64,000 nucleotides of DNA from Methanosarcina sp. MTP4 (GTDB lineage: Archaea > Halobacteriota > Methanosarcinia > Methanosarcinales > Methanosarcinaceae): NCBI RefSeq assembly GCF_000970045.1, contig NZ_CP009505.1:1736001-1800000 (forward strand). The letters are read 5' to 3'. Every line of letters begins with the position of its first letter. The first letter of the stretch is position 1. Below are positions 35,493 through 44,521 of the stretch, piece by piece. The translations under genes and the position numbers were made by a program. The notes under the pieces were generated by a model. It was not told the DNA's origin. It worked only from the letters and a program-made list of their open reading frames with translations, and searched no databases.

Positions 35493-36401
35493 TCAGGCTC
35501 TGCCAAGCAGTTTGCAGGCCTGGCAGACGTCTTCGGTGCAGGTTTCTCCGCAGATCCGGCATTTTTCGATTTTTGCGGGGGGAAGTTCTTTTGCAAGGGC
35601 TCCGACCAGCTTGTCAAAGCCGCGGAGCAGGGAGTGCCTGGTTCCTGGGTGCTTTGCCTCAAAATCGTTTAGCATTTCCCGGATTTCTTTTCTCATGGCT
35701 TCTCCCACGTAGGGGCATTCGCTGAAGTCCACGGGCAGGTCGTTTACCAGGGCGTAGAGGGCTACTTCCTTTTCAGGGATGTTCCTGAGGGGTTTTGCCC
35801 GGAGCACCAGCCCTTCCACGGCAGCCGGGGGGGCAAGCCTTACCATGCGCTCCATATCTCCCCTGAAGTGGTTCAGGAGGATGGTCTGGGCTTCGTCGTC
35901 CAGGTTGTGCCCGGTGACAAGCTTTGTTGCCCCGATATCCAGGGCTACCCTGTTCAGGATGTTTTTCCGGAGCACCCCGCAGTAGGAACAGGCTCCTTTT
36001 TCCCTTTCCTGCAGGGCGATCTCGTCCATGGTGGTCCCGTGCTCTTCTTTGAAGGACTTGATGATATGGCGCACCCCTAGCTGTTCGGTCAGTTTCTTTG
36101 CGGCCTCAAGGGACTGCGGGCGGTAGCCGTGGATTCCCTCGTCCACGGAGATTGCCACAAGCTCGATGTCGGGCCTTTCCCCGAGGATCTTGTGCATTAT
36201 ATAGAGGGCCGCCGAACTGTCCTTTCCGCCGCTCAGGGCCACGGCGATCACGTCATTTTTCCGGATGCTGTAGCTTTTCCGGATGGTAAGCTTTATCTTC
36301 CGCTCAACGTCCTCCACAAAATGCTTCTTGCAGAGGTGCATCCCTGAATATTTTTGAAAAATGATTGCTTCACTGTTGCATTTCTTGCATTTGATAGTCA
36401 T
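35493..36401 (-). CDS. tRNA 2-thiolation protein, NcsA/TtuA-like
   Basis: The 302-residue PP-loop ATPase has SGGKDS (57-62) for tRNA adenylation and GHNLDDEAQT. Zinc sites are at the N-terminus (Cys5, Cys8, Cys24, His27) and C-terminus (CRICGETCTEDVCQAC). Cys138-Ser-Tyr-Cys141 and a Cys in SECPY (about 228) are the three ligands of the [4Fe-4S] cluster typical of TtuA/NcsA. These enzymes place sulfur on tRNA uridine (position 34 or 54). Which position is modified here cannot be read from the sequence. Confidence 0.9.
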   Translation of the reverse strand: MTIKCKKCNSEAIIFQKYSGMHLCKKHFVEDVERKIKLTIRKSYSIRKNDVIAVALSGGKDSSAALYIMHKILGERPDIELVAISVDEGIHGYRPQSLEAAKKLTEQLGVRHIIKSFKEEHGTTMDEIALQEREKGACSYCGVLRKNILNRVALDIGATKLVTGHNLDDEAQTILLNHFRGDMERMVRLAPPAAVEGLVLRAKPLRNIPEKEVALYALVNDLPVDFSECPYVGEAMRKEIREMLNDFEAKHPGTRHSLLRGFDKLVGALAKELPPAKIEKCRICGETCTEDVCQACKLLGRA

Positions 36402-36752
36402 GCGAAATCCTTTTTTCTTCCGGGTCCCCGGTATGGATGTGAAAAACGGGAAAACGTGTTAAGAAGTCCGTATTGAATAATCCGTTTTGATGGGTTTTCC
36501 GGTACTGAGATTTTTCTTTATGATCGATATTTTACTAGGAAAAGGACCGATTCTATATATGGCTTATTATGTTCTATTCCTCATCTTTCTATTCCTCATC
36601 CTTATTCTCTTTACTTCATCCTATGGCTTATTATGTTCTCTTCACTTCATCCTTATTCTCTTCATCCTGCAAATGTTCTTCAAGTATTGGGGCAATCTTA
36701 TAGTATTGAAGGAGTAACGTCAATTTTGTAAGCAATTAACAGGGGTCATTTT
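36402..36752. other. Spacer before pirin
   Basis: The region holds a TATA-like TCTATATATGG at 36552-36562 and imperfect repeats of TTATTCTCTT and TTCATCCTATGGCTTATTATG. A 76-codon frame here is repeat-derived and not accepted. Confidence 0.5.
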
Positions 36753-37523
36753 ATGCTCAGAATAATTCCGGCAGAGATGAGGCATTTTTCGGATTTCGGC
36801 TGGCTGAAAAGTTACTGGCTCTTTTCTTTTTCAAACTATTATGACCCGGACAATACCAGGTTCGGAGATCTCCGGGTGTTCAATGACGATACGGTGAAAC
36901 CGGGCAGGGGTTTTCCACCCCATAGGCATTCAGAGATGGAAATCGTAACGGTAGTGCTCGAAGGGGAGATTACCCATGAGGACAGCAGGGGCAATTCAAC
37001 GGTCCTCCAGGAGGGAGAGGTGCAGTGCATCTCCGCAGGTCCCGGGATCGAACACTCGGAGTTCAACCTGGGCAGCAAGCCTCTGCGCTTCTACCAGATC
37101 TGGATCTGCCCTGTCCGGAGCCTCCCGGAGCCGGCATACTCCCAGAAAAAGTTCGAGGCTTCGGAATGGAAAAACCGGTTTTTGCCCCTGGTTTCGGGAC
37201 AGGGACTTCCGGACGTCATGCCGATGAACGCCGATGCGACAGTTTACAGGGCAGGGCTCGAACCGAAAAAAACCCTTCATTATGAGACCAGCGAGTGCCG
37301 CCGTATTTTCATCTACCCTGGTTCGGGAGAACTCCTCATCAACGGGCAGAGGCTCAGGCAGGGGGACCAGGCCCGCGCAGACCTTGTAAAGACCCTCCAC
37401 ATTGAAGCAGTAAGTTCCGGAGAAGAGCCTGCGGATTTTATTTTGATTGATGTCCCGTCCTGCAAAGGCTGGGGACTTGACGAAAAAACGCTTATGGGTG
37501 GGAGATACAGCGTAATAAAATGA
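36753..37523 (+). CDS. Pirin family cupin protein
   Basis: The 256-residue bicupin has the pirin metal site: His57 and His59 in PPHRHSEME, then His101 and Glu103 in GIEHSEF. The C-terminal cupin (about 160-256) is shorter and without ligands. Bacterial relatives (YhhW type) can act as quercetin dioxygenases, and others interact with regulators. The role in methanogens is not known. AGGGGTCA lies before the ATG. Confidence 0.9.
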   Translation: MLRIIPAEMRHFSDFGWLKSYWLFSFSNYYDPDNTRFGDLRVFNDDTVKPGRGFPPHRHSEMEIVTVVLEGEITHEDSRGNSTVLQEGEVQCISAGPGIEHSEFNLGSKPLRFYQIWICPVRSLPEPAYSQKKFEASEWKNRFLPLVSGQGLPDVMPMNADATVYRAGLEPKKTLHYETSECRRIFIYPGSGELLINGQRLRQGDQARADLVKTLHIEAVSSGEEPADFILIDVPSCKGWGLDEKTLMGGRYSVIK

Positions 37524-37800
37524 GCTCCCCCTCCCTAAAACCTTCGTCTGACGGCTCAAGTTTTTGAGAAAGGGGTCTTCCCACCTTCGGAGAAAGGCCG
37601 AGTGTGAGTTTAGACTGGATTGAGGATTGTAGAAGAGTTAATGCAGAGTTGTAGACTGGATTGAAGATTGTAGAAGAGTAATGCAGAGTTGTAGACTGGA
37701 TTGAAGATTGTAGAAGAGTAAAATGGAGTAGAAGTGAGAGGGAAAAAAGTTTGAGAGAGGGTTGTCTCACTTCTACTACGGGTTTTGACGATTTTCGGAT
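37524..37800 (+). repeat. 40-bp tandem repeat (37611-37731) in spacer
   Basis: Three head-to-tail copies of a 40-41-base unit starting TAGACTGGATTGAAGATTGT. The remainder of this stretch is a purine-rich spacer with no gene. Confidence 0.9.
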
Positions 37801-37960
37801 CGGAGAGTAAGGATATGGCAAACCTCATCTTCCCGGTTTCCGCCTTGAGTCCATCTGACTTTGGGGGGCAAGGAATGGCACACCTAGCCAGCCCCTCATC
37901 AGGGACTTAATCGCCTATGGAGGTAAGGGGTTGAGGAATGGCGAACCTCATATTCCCTTA
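37801..37960 (+). repeat. Three ~60-bp units each with an initiation-like motif
   Basis: AGGAATGGCACACCT-like sequence occurs at 37811, 37871 and 37934, each preceded by a G-rich purine run. The first and third both read ATG then ANLIFP. None opens a frame longer than about 31 codons. Confidence 0.6.
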
Positions 37961-38394
37961 TTCTGCTGTTTTTCAGCTAAAATGCTCTCATGAACCCCTT
38001 CAATAATAGCATTTAAAACTGTATTTAATACTTTATCTATAAGATATAAAACATAAATGGAATTAATTTTTCTTTTTCCTTGATGTGATAAATCGCATTC
38101 AAAATTTTCAAGTCACTGATCTGATCCGGAAACTTAAATTGTTTGCTGTTACAAATATTATTATTTATATATGTGGGGCAGAAAGGCATCGGGTTTGGAA
38201 AACCTTCCTGAACAAATCGAAAACTTTTTATACACAAAAAATTCCCTAAATCCTCCGGATTTCCGGTTTTATTCAAATTTACTTTACTTGCCAGAATCAT
38301 TCCAGCGCCTGTCTTTTTCTGTCACCCGATATGCATTTTTTTGTCACGGGACCAAGTATAATTTATTCAAGTATCACTTCACAATGTCATAAAT
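37961..38394. other. AT-rich spacer, nothing recognised
   Basis: Short frames on both strands lack protein character. No RNA gene was found. Confidence 0.4.
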
Positions 38395-38408
38395 AACTAT
38401 ATATAGAA
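38395..38408 (+). promoter_or_regulatory. TATA box of the TctA-like gene
   Basis: AACTATATATAGAA is a strong archaeal TATA element. Transcription would begin near 38425-38435, leaving a ~280-base leader. Confidence 0.65.
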
Positions 38409-38424
38409 AAAAACTTGAATATGT

Positions 38425-38708
38425 TTGGCGCATATTCAGGCAAATTGCTTTTCAGCCGGGTCCTGCTCCTCCCTATAAGGCGGAGTTGCGGCAGCCGGGG
38501 ACTTAATTCCAGGGCCGCAGGGCTAAGGTTGAACTGATACCGCAGCAACGGGGTGCCGCGCGAATGATTGACGCAACGATCTAACATTTACATGGGGGAC
38601 CAGCAGGCAGGCCTTAAGGGGGTACAGCTTTGCAGGCAAGCCTTAAGGGACATAGCTTTGCAGGCAGGACCTCAAGGAGGTACATGCTTGATCGGGGGTA
38701 TAAACTAA
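38425..38708 (+). promoter_or_regulatory. Long GC-rich 5' leader with possible structured RNA
   Basis: Between the TATA box and the ATG the sequence is GC-rich, unlike the AT-rich spacer before it. GCGGCA near 38489 can pair with TGCCGC near 38554, and inner segments can pair further. Then 29-bp units (CAGGCAGGCCTTAAGGGG..) are repeated at 38604-38632, 38633-38660 and 38661-38690. The last unit has AAGGAGG followed by an ATG that opens only a short frame out of phase with the gene. No known riboswitch class was recognised. Confidence 0.5.
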
Positions 38709-40124
38709 ATGCCGGAAATTTCTTTTGCTTTGCTTTTTATCGCTGTTTTCGGGGGCTACCTGCTCGGGATCTTTTCGGGACTTCTCCCGGGGGTTCACAC
38801 GAATAACTTCGCCCTTGCTCTTGTAGCCTTTGCCCCCTTCCTGGCAGACCAGGGCATTCTTCCCTTTTACATCGTAGTCATTGTCCTTTCGAATGCCATC
38901 TCCCATACTTTCCACGATATCATCCCCTCCGTCTTCCTGGGAGCTCCCGACGGGGACACAGCCCTTGCTGTCCTCCCGGGACACAGGCTGCTCCTCGAGG
39001 GCGCAGGGGCGGAAGCGGTCCGGCTCTCAGCCCTGGGAAGTGCGGGTTCTGTAGCCGCTTCCCTCCTCTTCGTACTGCCCCTCTCCTTATTTTTCAAAGC
39101 TGCATACCCTTTCCTGGAAGAATACATGGCCTGGGTCCTGCTCTCGGTTGTGTTCATAATGCTCGCCGGGGAAAAAGGGGAGCAGGTGCCAGGGCAGGGC
39201 CTCTTTGCAAAATACAGGTACAAAATCTCCGCTCTCTTTCTGTTTTTGATCACAGGTTTCCTGGGACTCTTTGCCTTTGCCCGGGAGGGTCTCCTTTCCC
39301 CGGTCATCAATTTCGGGACAGCAACCGTACTCCTGCCCCTCCTCAGCGGGCTTTTCGGATCTTCCCAGCTGGTCATAAGCCTGTTTACGGGTTCGGAAAT
39401 CCCCGAGGAGTCCACTTCAGGGTTGAAGCTTTCCCGAAAGAGAATCATGAGGGGAATTTTTACGGGCAGCGCCGCAGGTTCCCTGGTCGCCTGGCTTCCA
39501 GGGGTCTCTTCCTCCATTGCTGCTCTTCTGGCACGGCTTTTCGTAAAAGAGGATTTCGACCGGAAAGATCTTGGCCTGGAAGGTTTGGGTCCGAAAGGCG
39601 TTAAAAAAGCTGCAGAAACCGGAAAAAGCGGGACATCTCTCTTCTGGGACCCCGAAGCCGATCCTGAGCTCCTTGACAGCTCAAAGGAATTTATCGTCTC
39701 GGTCTCCGGGGTAAACACTTCGAATGCGATTTTCGGACTGGTCGCCTTCCTGGTCATAGGAAAGACCCGGAGCGGGGCAATGGCAGCAGTAAGTGAAATC
39801 CTGGGTGTAGGAGCTTTCGACCTTCCGACCGTACTCCTCTGTTTTTTTGCAGTTCTCCTGGCTTCCCTCTTTTCCTACTTTTCCACGGTTTACATAGGAA
39901 ACAACGCCCACCGGGTGCTCCGGAAACTCGATTATTCGAAACTCTGTGCAGGCGTCCTCTTCGGGCTTGCCGTTATGGTCTTGCTCTTTACAGGCCCCTT
40001 CGGGTTTTTCCTCTTCCTGATCGCGACCCCGATCGGGATGCTCCCCTCTTTCATGAAAGTCCGAAAATCCCATGCCATGGGCGTTATTTTGCTGCCTGTG
40101 ATCCTGTATTTCCTGGGGTACTAA
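38709..40124 (+). CDS. TctA-like (DUF112) integral membrane permease
   Basis: The 471-residue protein has about ten hydrophobic segments. It carries the TctA/DUF112 signature near the N-terminus (GLLPGVHTNNFALALVAF, then IIPSVFLGAPDGDTALAVLPGH) and a repeated half in the middle (AAGSLVAWLPGVSSSIAALL, VSGVNTSNAIFGLVAFL). Bacterial TctA works with a periplasmic TctC protein and TctB for tricarboxylate uptake. Neither partner is here, as is usual for this archaeal branch. The substrate is unknown. GGGGG lies about 10 bases before the ATG. Confidence 0.88.
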   Translation: MPEISFALLFIAVFGGYLLGIFSGLLPGVHTNNFALALVAFAPFLADQGILPFYIVVIVLSNAISHTFHDIIPSVFLGAPDGDTALAVLPGHRLLLEGAGAEAVRLSALGSAGSVAASLLFVLPLSLFFKAAYPFLEEYMAWVLLSVVFIMLAGEKGEQVPGQGLFAKYRYKISALFLFLITGFLGLFAFAREGLLSPVINFGTATVLLPLLSGLFGSSQLVISLFTGSEIPEESTSGLKLSRKRIMRGIFTGSAAGSLVAWLPGVSSSIAALLARLFVKEDFDRKDLGLEGLGPKGVKKAAETGKSGTSLFWDPEADPELLDSSKEFIVSVSGVNTSNAIFGLVAFLVIGKTRSGAMAAVSEILGVGAFDLPTVLLCFFAVLLASLFSYFSTVYIGNNAHRVLRKLDYSKLCAGVLFGLAVMVLLFTGPFGFFLFLIATPIGMLPSFMKVRKSHAMGVILLPVILYFLGY

Positions 40125-40277
40125 GACTTCCGGAGTGCTAAAGTTTCCGGGGTACTAAAGCTTCCGGGGTGCTAAAGTCCAGAATTTGTGTTCCAGGATT
40201 TTGCTGCCGGCCTATGAGATTTTTTAAACCATGGACTGTTTTACGGCATTGTGTGAGAAAGAATTATACGGGGCTGA

Positions 40278-41000
40278 TTATTTCGGCCCCGGGCCTTCCC
40301 CGACAACCGCTCTCAACCCCTCAACCAGGTCTTTGAGAAGTTTGGCAGGGAGACCCACGGTCAGTTCGGAGTCCTCTATATTCGTGTACCTCCGACTCCC
40401 GCTGCAGCCCACGGTTATTCCCATCTTGCCGGTAAGGTAAGGTTCGGCAACGGCATCGGAGCAGATGCTCTGTTTGCCCGCAAACTCAGCTTCCACCCTG
40501 CCTCCTTCGTTGTAGAGGATTGCCTGGGTCAGGAGCATCATCTGTTTCGGAGAGCAGATTATCACCACCACGTCCGGCACGAAACTTGCGCTTTCCAGGG
40601 GTGCGTAAATTGTCCCTACCATGGACTCTGCTTCGAGCATCGGAATTCCCTCAATTGTCTTTTGGGCGGCTTCCAGGGTCCTGAAATGTTTCAATTTTTC
40701 GTAGTAAAAATCCCCGCTGGCAAGTTTGGGGGGCATGTGCCCGAGGCCCAGGGCAGCAGCGCCTCCTTTGCAGGTCTGGTCGTCCAGCAGGGCATAGAAC
40801 TCTTCTCCGGAACTTCGTACCCGGTCGACCATCTGGCAGTGCTTCATTCCCCCTTCGGTCCTTTTGATCCCCTCGGGGATTTTCCCGTCTTTCGGGACGA
40901 GCCCCACCGCAACAGGAGAGGTCTCAAGTTTCAGCAGCTTTATTATCTCTTTTCCGTATCCGTTTATTTCCTCGATTTGCTCAGGACTTGCAGCTTCCGT
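40278..41000 (-). CDS. DUF169 protein with an apparent ACG start
   Basis: The DUF169 family has MKHCQMVDRVR, DDQTCKGGAAALGL, AKQSICSDAVAEPYLTGK and ITVGCSGSRRY here, with several conserved Cys. Function is unknown. The first standard start (GTG at 40907) would drop about 31 residues that the family has (EIIKLLKLETSPVAV). The frame stays open up to a TAA at 41013-41015. In it, AAGGGGG lies seven bases before an ACG at 41000-40998, followed by EAASPEQIEEIN. The start is therefore probably this ACG, or an ATG changed by mutation or sequence error. Confidence 0.75.
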   Translation of the reverse strand, partial: TEAASPEQIEEINGYGKEIIKLLKLETSPVAVGLVPKDGKIPEGIKRTEGGMKHCQMVDRVRSSGEEFYALLDDQTCKGGAAALGLGHMPPKLASGDFYYEKLKHFRTLEAAQKTIEGIPMLEAESMVGTIYAPLESASFVPDVVVIICSPKQMMLLTQAILYNEGGRVEAEFAGKQSICSDAVAEPYLTGKMGITVGCSGSRRYTNIEDSELTVGLPAKLLKDLVEGLRAVVGEGPGPK

Positions 41001-41012
41001 ATTGTAACCCCC

Positions 41013-41484
41013 TTATGAAAATGACTGGAATGTGGAATTTTGAGTGGCGACATGGTGGAATTTGAGCGACGTATGCTGCCTTCTCCTATAGCGCTCTGTC
41101 CTGATCAAATAAAAAGAAATCAGAAGCAAAGGTTCTTTTTTATTTCCTCCTTTACCTGGACTATTAGTTGGATTCGTTGGATTCGTTGGATTCGTTGGAT
41201 TCGTTGGATTCGTTGGGATAGTTGGGCTTCAGGGGGTGTTCTGACTGGTGCATAAAAATATAAAACTTAAAATGGGTTGGATGATAAGGAAGTATAGCGG
41301 ATAGAATCAAAAGGGTTGAATAAAAAGCCGAATTATTGAATAAAACTAATAGTTTGATAAGAGGCTCAACCGGAATGTATCAAAATTTGAATTTACCAAA
41401 ATTTGAAATTATCAAGATTCGAATGTACAAAATTCGAACTTATCAAAATCTGAATTTACCTAAAATAGAGGGGTTCGTAAGAAT
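41013..41484 (+). repeat. Spacer with 9-bp tandem repeat (41167-41211)
   Basis: GTTGGATTC is repeated five times exactly at 41167-41211. Because 9 is a multiple of 3 it gives a Trp-Ile-Arg repeat in one frame, but no gene is supported. At 41385-41460 TATCAAAATTTGAATTTACC recurs in degenerate form about four times. Confidence 0.9.
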
Positions 41485-41985
41485 ATGAAGGCGCAGCTGG
41501 AACAGCGTTTAAAGGAACTCAAGAACGAATACGGGTCCGGGCAAAAAACCCTGGGCAACATTGAAACAGCTCTTGCTGAGCTCGAAGCCCGGAAAGAGAA
41601 ACTGAATGAAACTCTTCTCCGGATCAGTGGCGCGATCGAGGTGCTGGAAGAGGTGCTGGGAGTGGAAAGTGAAGTCAGCGCTCCGGAAACCTCAGGAACC
41701 GGGGAAACCGAGTCGGAAAACAGCGTTGAAGTTCCCAGTGTTATAAGGAAACCTCTTGACCATGCCCGGAAAATATTGGAAGATGCCGGGTTGACCGTTG
41801 GGGAAGTTACCGAAAAGAGCATTTTTGTAGCCGGGATTCATTTCGGGGACGTGGTTCAGCAGGAACCTAAAAGGGAAACGAAAGTGAAACCCGGTTCAAC
41901 CGTGAATCTTGTTATAGCGGCAAAGGGAAAATTCAAACCCGATTTAAGTGCGGATTCCACACTATGTCCTTTTAGCAAGCACTGA
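41485..41985 (+). CDS. Coiled-coil protein with one PASTA domain
   Basis: The 166-residue protein begins with a Lys/Glu/Leu-rich coiled coil (about 1-60), then a Ser/Thr/Glu linker (60-80). A PASTA domain (about 82-148) follows: VPSVIRKPLDHARKILEDAG, then VVQQEPKRETKVKPGSTVNLVIA. PASTA domains usually bind peptidoglycan fragments and sit outside the cell. Here no signal peptide or transmembrane helix is seen and the host lacks peptidoglycan, so the domain must have another job. GAGGGG lies about 11 bases before the ATG. Confidence 0.8.
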   Translation: MKAQLEQRLKELKNEYGSGQKTLGNIETALAELEARKEKLNETLLRISGAIEVLEEVLGVESEVSAPETSGTGETESENSVEVPSVIRKPLDHARKILEDAGLTVGEVTEKSIFVAGIHFGDVVQQEPKRETKVKPGSTVNLVIAAKGKFKPDLSADSTLCPFSKH

Positions 41986-42258
41986 AAATCACTAAAATGT
42001 ACTGAATGATGTTGAAAGGCACTGAAAGGGACTGAATGAGACTGAACAGAACTGGGCCGAACTCAACCTAATTGGATCGTACTGAACAGGACTAAACAGA
42101 ATTAAACCTGACAGAATAGATCTGAACAGAACTGTGCAGCTCTTAAAATATCTTTCAATTGCCTTTTTTACCTGAACTTAATTTGTTGTTTTCAAATACG
42201 TTTTATCCGGAATAAGGGAAATTATTTCCGAATAATCCGGAAAGAGAGGAAGTGAACC
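41986..42258. repeat. Spacer with degenerate ACTGAAC reiterations
   Basis: Between 41986 and 42140 about 12 imperfect copies of ACTGAACAGA-like sequence occur. An AGAGAGGAAG ribosome site precedes the TPR gene. Confidence 0.6.
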
Positions 42259-43476
42259 ATGAACGATGGAAAGGGGACAGGAACGGGGGCAGCAGCAGGT
42301 AAAGCCGGTCCAAAATCAGAAAGGTATCTGGAAGACCTCAGGGAACACTGTGCAGCTGCACTTGGAGCCTTCAGGGAGCTGAACATTCCTGCAGGTTCCC
42401 GGAATACCTGTGAAGCAGTCCGCAAATTCTGTACCGAATTCAGGCAAATCTCAGGGGTATTCTGGGTTAGGAATAATAAAAAGCAGCGGAAAGAAATTAG
42501 GTATGTACTTTCGATCGCGGAAGAATCCCCTTTCAACCTGAAAGCGCTTCCCTGGCTTGATTCTTTTTTTCAGGAGTTTCTGGACAGGAAAAATAAATCT
42601 GTCGACGAGGCTTCCGGAGAACCTGTGCCGGATACCTGCACCTATGAGGCTTCCACTGGCATTTTTACGTTTAACGGCAAAGAATACGGGCTTGCGCCCC
42701 TTTTCCGGGCTGTCAGGGACCTCTACGCTTCCCTCCCGCTTTACGGGGAGCTGAAAACCTGCTCTGAAATCCTTCAAGAAGACCCGGAAAACGCCACCGC
42801 CCTTTTCCAGAAAGCCGTGTTGCTCGACAGGGCCGGAAGGTTTGAAGCTGCCCTGCAGCTAACAGGGGAAGTGCTGGAAATCGTTCCTGACGACTACAAG
42901 GTCTGGTACAACAGGGGAGTAATCCTCGGGAAGCTGGGCAGGCTGGAAGAAGCGCTTGAGGCTTATGACCTGGCAATCAAACTCGAACCGGCTTTTGAGA
43001 TAGCCTGGGACAACAAAGGAGTTATCCTGACGAGACTTGGCAGGTATGAGGAAGCCCTGGAAACCTATAGCCGGATCCTCGGGAGGAACCCGGACTATGC
43101 CGAAGCCTGGGCAGGGAAAGGCTCGGTTCTTTTAACCCTCGGCCGGAAAGAAGAAGCCCTGGAAGCCTATACCTCGGCTCTTGAAATCAGGCAGGACTAC
43201 CTGGAAGCCCTTGCGTGCAAAGGTACTCTTCTCTCCGGGCTCGGGCGTTTCGAGGAAGCTCTGGATGTATACGACCTTGCTCTCGAGTCCGTGCCTGCCG
43301 AGCCCGGGCTCTGGTACAACAGGGGGCTTGTCCTTTCCGAAATGTACAGGTATGGGGAAGCTCTTCAAAGTTACAATAAGGCCCTGGAAATCAAACCGGG
43401 TTTTCTTCCTGCCCAGGAAGCCAAACTCAAGGCCCTTTCAGAAATCAGCCGGGAAAAAAGAAAAGCTCAGGAATGA
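42259..43476 (+). CDS. TPR-repeat protein 1
   Basis: The 405-residue protein has an N-terminal helical part (1-165) of no known family. About seven tetratricopeptide repeats follow, with the typical AW/G/Y/A/F/A/P pattern, for example YKVWYNRGVILGKLGRLEEA and AWAGKGSVLLTLGRKEEALE. TPRs form a superhelical scaffold for protein partners. No enzyme domain or signal peptide is present. A second TPR gene follows. Confidence 0.88.
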   Translation: MNDGKGTGTGAAAGKAGPKSERYLEDLREHCAAALGAFRELNIPAGSRNTCEAVRKFCTEFRQISGVFWVRNNKKQRKEIRYVLSIAEESPFNLKALPWLDSFFQEFLDRKNKSVDEASGEPVPDTCTYEASTGIFTFNGKEYGLAPLFRAVRDLYASLPLYGELKTCSEILQEDPENATALFQKAVLLDRAGRFEAALQLTGEVLEIVPDDYKVWYNRGVILGKLGRLEEALEAYDLAIKLEPAFEIAWDNKGVILTRLGRYEEALETYSRILGRNPDYAEAWAGKGSVLLTLGRKEEALEAYTSALEIRQDYLEALACKGTLLSGLGRFEEALDVYDLALESVPAEPGLWYNRGLVLSEMYRYGEALQSYNKALEIKPGFLPAQEAKLKALSEISREKRKAQE

Positions 43477-43560
43477 ATTTTTGTAAGCATTTCCAGGCAG
43501 CGTTTCGAGACCAGGGTTTTGTGCTCGAAGTTTCCCTGCCCCCACGGGAATCTTGGACCT
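43466..43560 (-). pseudogene. Possible gene remnant (minus strand)
   Basis: A minus-strand frame reads GPRFPWGQGNFEHKTLVSKR then CLEML and a TGA at 43466. This has the look of a protein C-terminus but continues into nothing coherent upstream. No family was recognised. Confidence 0.25.
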
Positions 43561-43880
43561 GCGGCCTGTGCACCACAGGTCGTTAAACACACGGATTGCT
43601 CTGCTTCAGGTCGTTAACCCCGAGGTCGCTGCACCTGCAGGTTGGTCTTCATTTACGCTGTACCGGGAATCTGCCTCAATATTCCGGTTTTCAAACTATG
43701 CTATTATAAGACATGACCGATATAATTCAATATTAACTGAATCGGGAATGTATAAGCCTAAGGAAACATGAGTTAAAGCCTCTATTCATATTCCAAAAAC
43801 AGTATGAAAAATGGAAAATGGAAAATGAATTTTACGGGGGTCCTGATAGAACTCAATTCGGGAAACATGAGGGTTGCACA
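43561..43880. other. Spacer between TPR genes
   Basis: CAGGTCGTTAA recurs at about 43576 and 43606. The later part is AT-rich. No gene is supported, though an in-frame ATG for TPR 2 lies at 43818. Confidence 0.45.
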
Positions 43881-44483
43881 ATGACAGAAGATAATTCAAT
43901 GGATGAACAGGACCGGATTGAACAAAGCCGGACAAATGAGACAGGGAAAACTGCCTCAGAGTGGGAATCCGAGGTCGGGTCCAGGGTAATGAGTCCCCCC
44001 CAGCTGTTAAAAAAGGCAGGGGAAGCCGATGATTACGATGAAAAGCTCAGGCTCTATGATGAAGCCCTGAAATTAGATCCTGTCTGTACCGATGCCCTGC
44101 TCCAGAAAGGTTTTTCTCTGGACAGAATAGGGAAATCCGAAGAAGCCTTAGACTGCTACAACAGGGCGCTTGAGATCGATCCTGATAATATGGGTATCTG
44201 GTGCCTTAAGGGGTTCGCCTTCAACAATTTAAAGAATTTCGAGAAAGCAGTAGAATGCTATGATGAGGTTCTTAAAATCAACCCCAGGGACGTTTTTGCC
44301 TTGTGTCAGAAAGGCATTTCTTTCGAAGCTATGGGAAAGTTAGAAGATGCGGTTGAGTGTTACGACAAGGCTCTAGAAATCGATCCGACTGATGCCCTTA
44401 TAAGGGAGAAAAAGCTGAAACTCCTGTCCATCCTTTATAGTGAAGGTGGAACAGGGGATTCTCCTGATAAGTATTTTAATTGA
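43881..44483 (+). CDS. TPR-repeat protein 2
   Basis: From the ATG at 43881 (GAGGG seven bases upstream) the protein has 200 residues: a charged N-terminus of ~50, then about three to four TPRs (LLQKGFSLDRIGKSEEALDC, IWCLKGFAFNNLKNFEKAVE, FALCQKGISFEAMGKLEDAV). An earlier ATG at 43818 in the same frame would add 21 residues. It is a scaffold protein like its neighbour; the partner is unknown. Confidence 0.85.
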   Translation: MTEDNSMDEQDRIEQSRTNETGKTASEWESEVGSRVMSPPQLLKKAGEADDYDEKLRLYDEALKLDPVCTDALLQKGFSLDRIGKSEEALDCYNRALEIDPDNMGIWCLKGFAFNNLKNFEKAVECYDEVLKINPRDVFALCQKGISFEAMGKLEDAVECYDKALEIDPTDALIREKKLKLLSILYSEGGTGDSPDKYFN

Positions 44484-44521
44484 ATCTCGACGAACTCTCA
44501 ACTGAATCGCACCCAAATTAT

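Noticed and set aside
36487-36717. 76-codon hydrophobic frame before pirin
   Set aside because: It arises from repeated TTATTCTCTT/TTCATCC sequence and lacks a ribosome site.
37801-37960. Possible short CRISPR array (motif every ~60 bases)
   Set aside because: Only three units, the repeated part is about 15 bases and imperfect, and no cas genes are present.
38425-38600. Cobalamin or other known riboswitch in the TctA-like leader
   Set aside because: The cobalamin box and other class-defining conserved segments could not be found, so only an unknown structured leader is claimed.
41160-41255. Trp-Ile-Arg repeat peptide
   Set aside because: It comes directly from a 9-bp tandem repeat, with no start signal or relatives.
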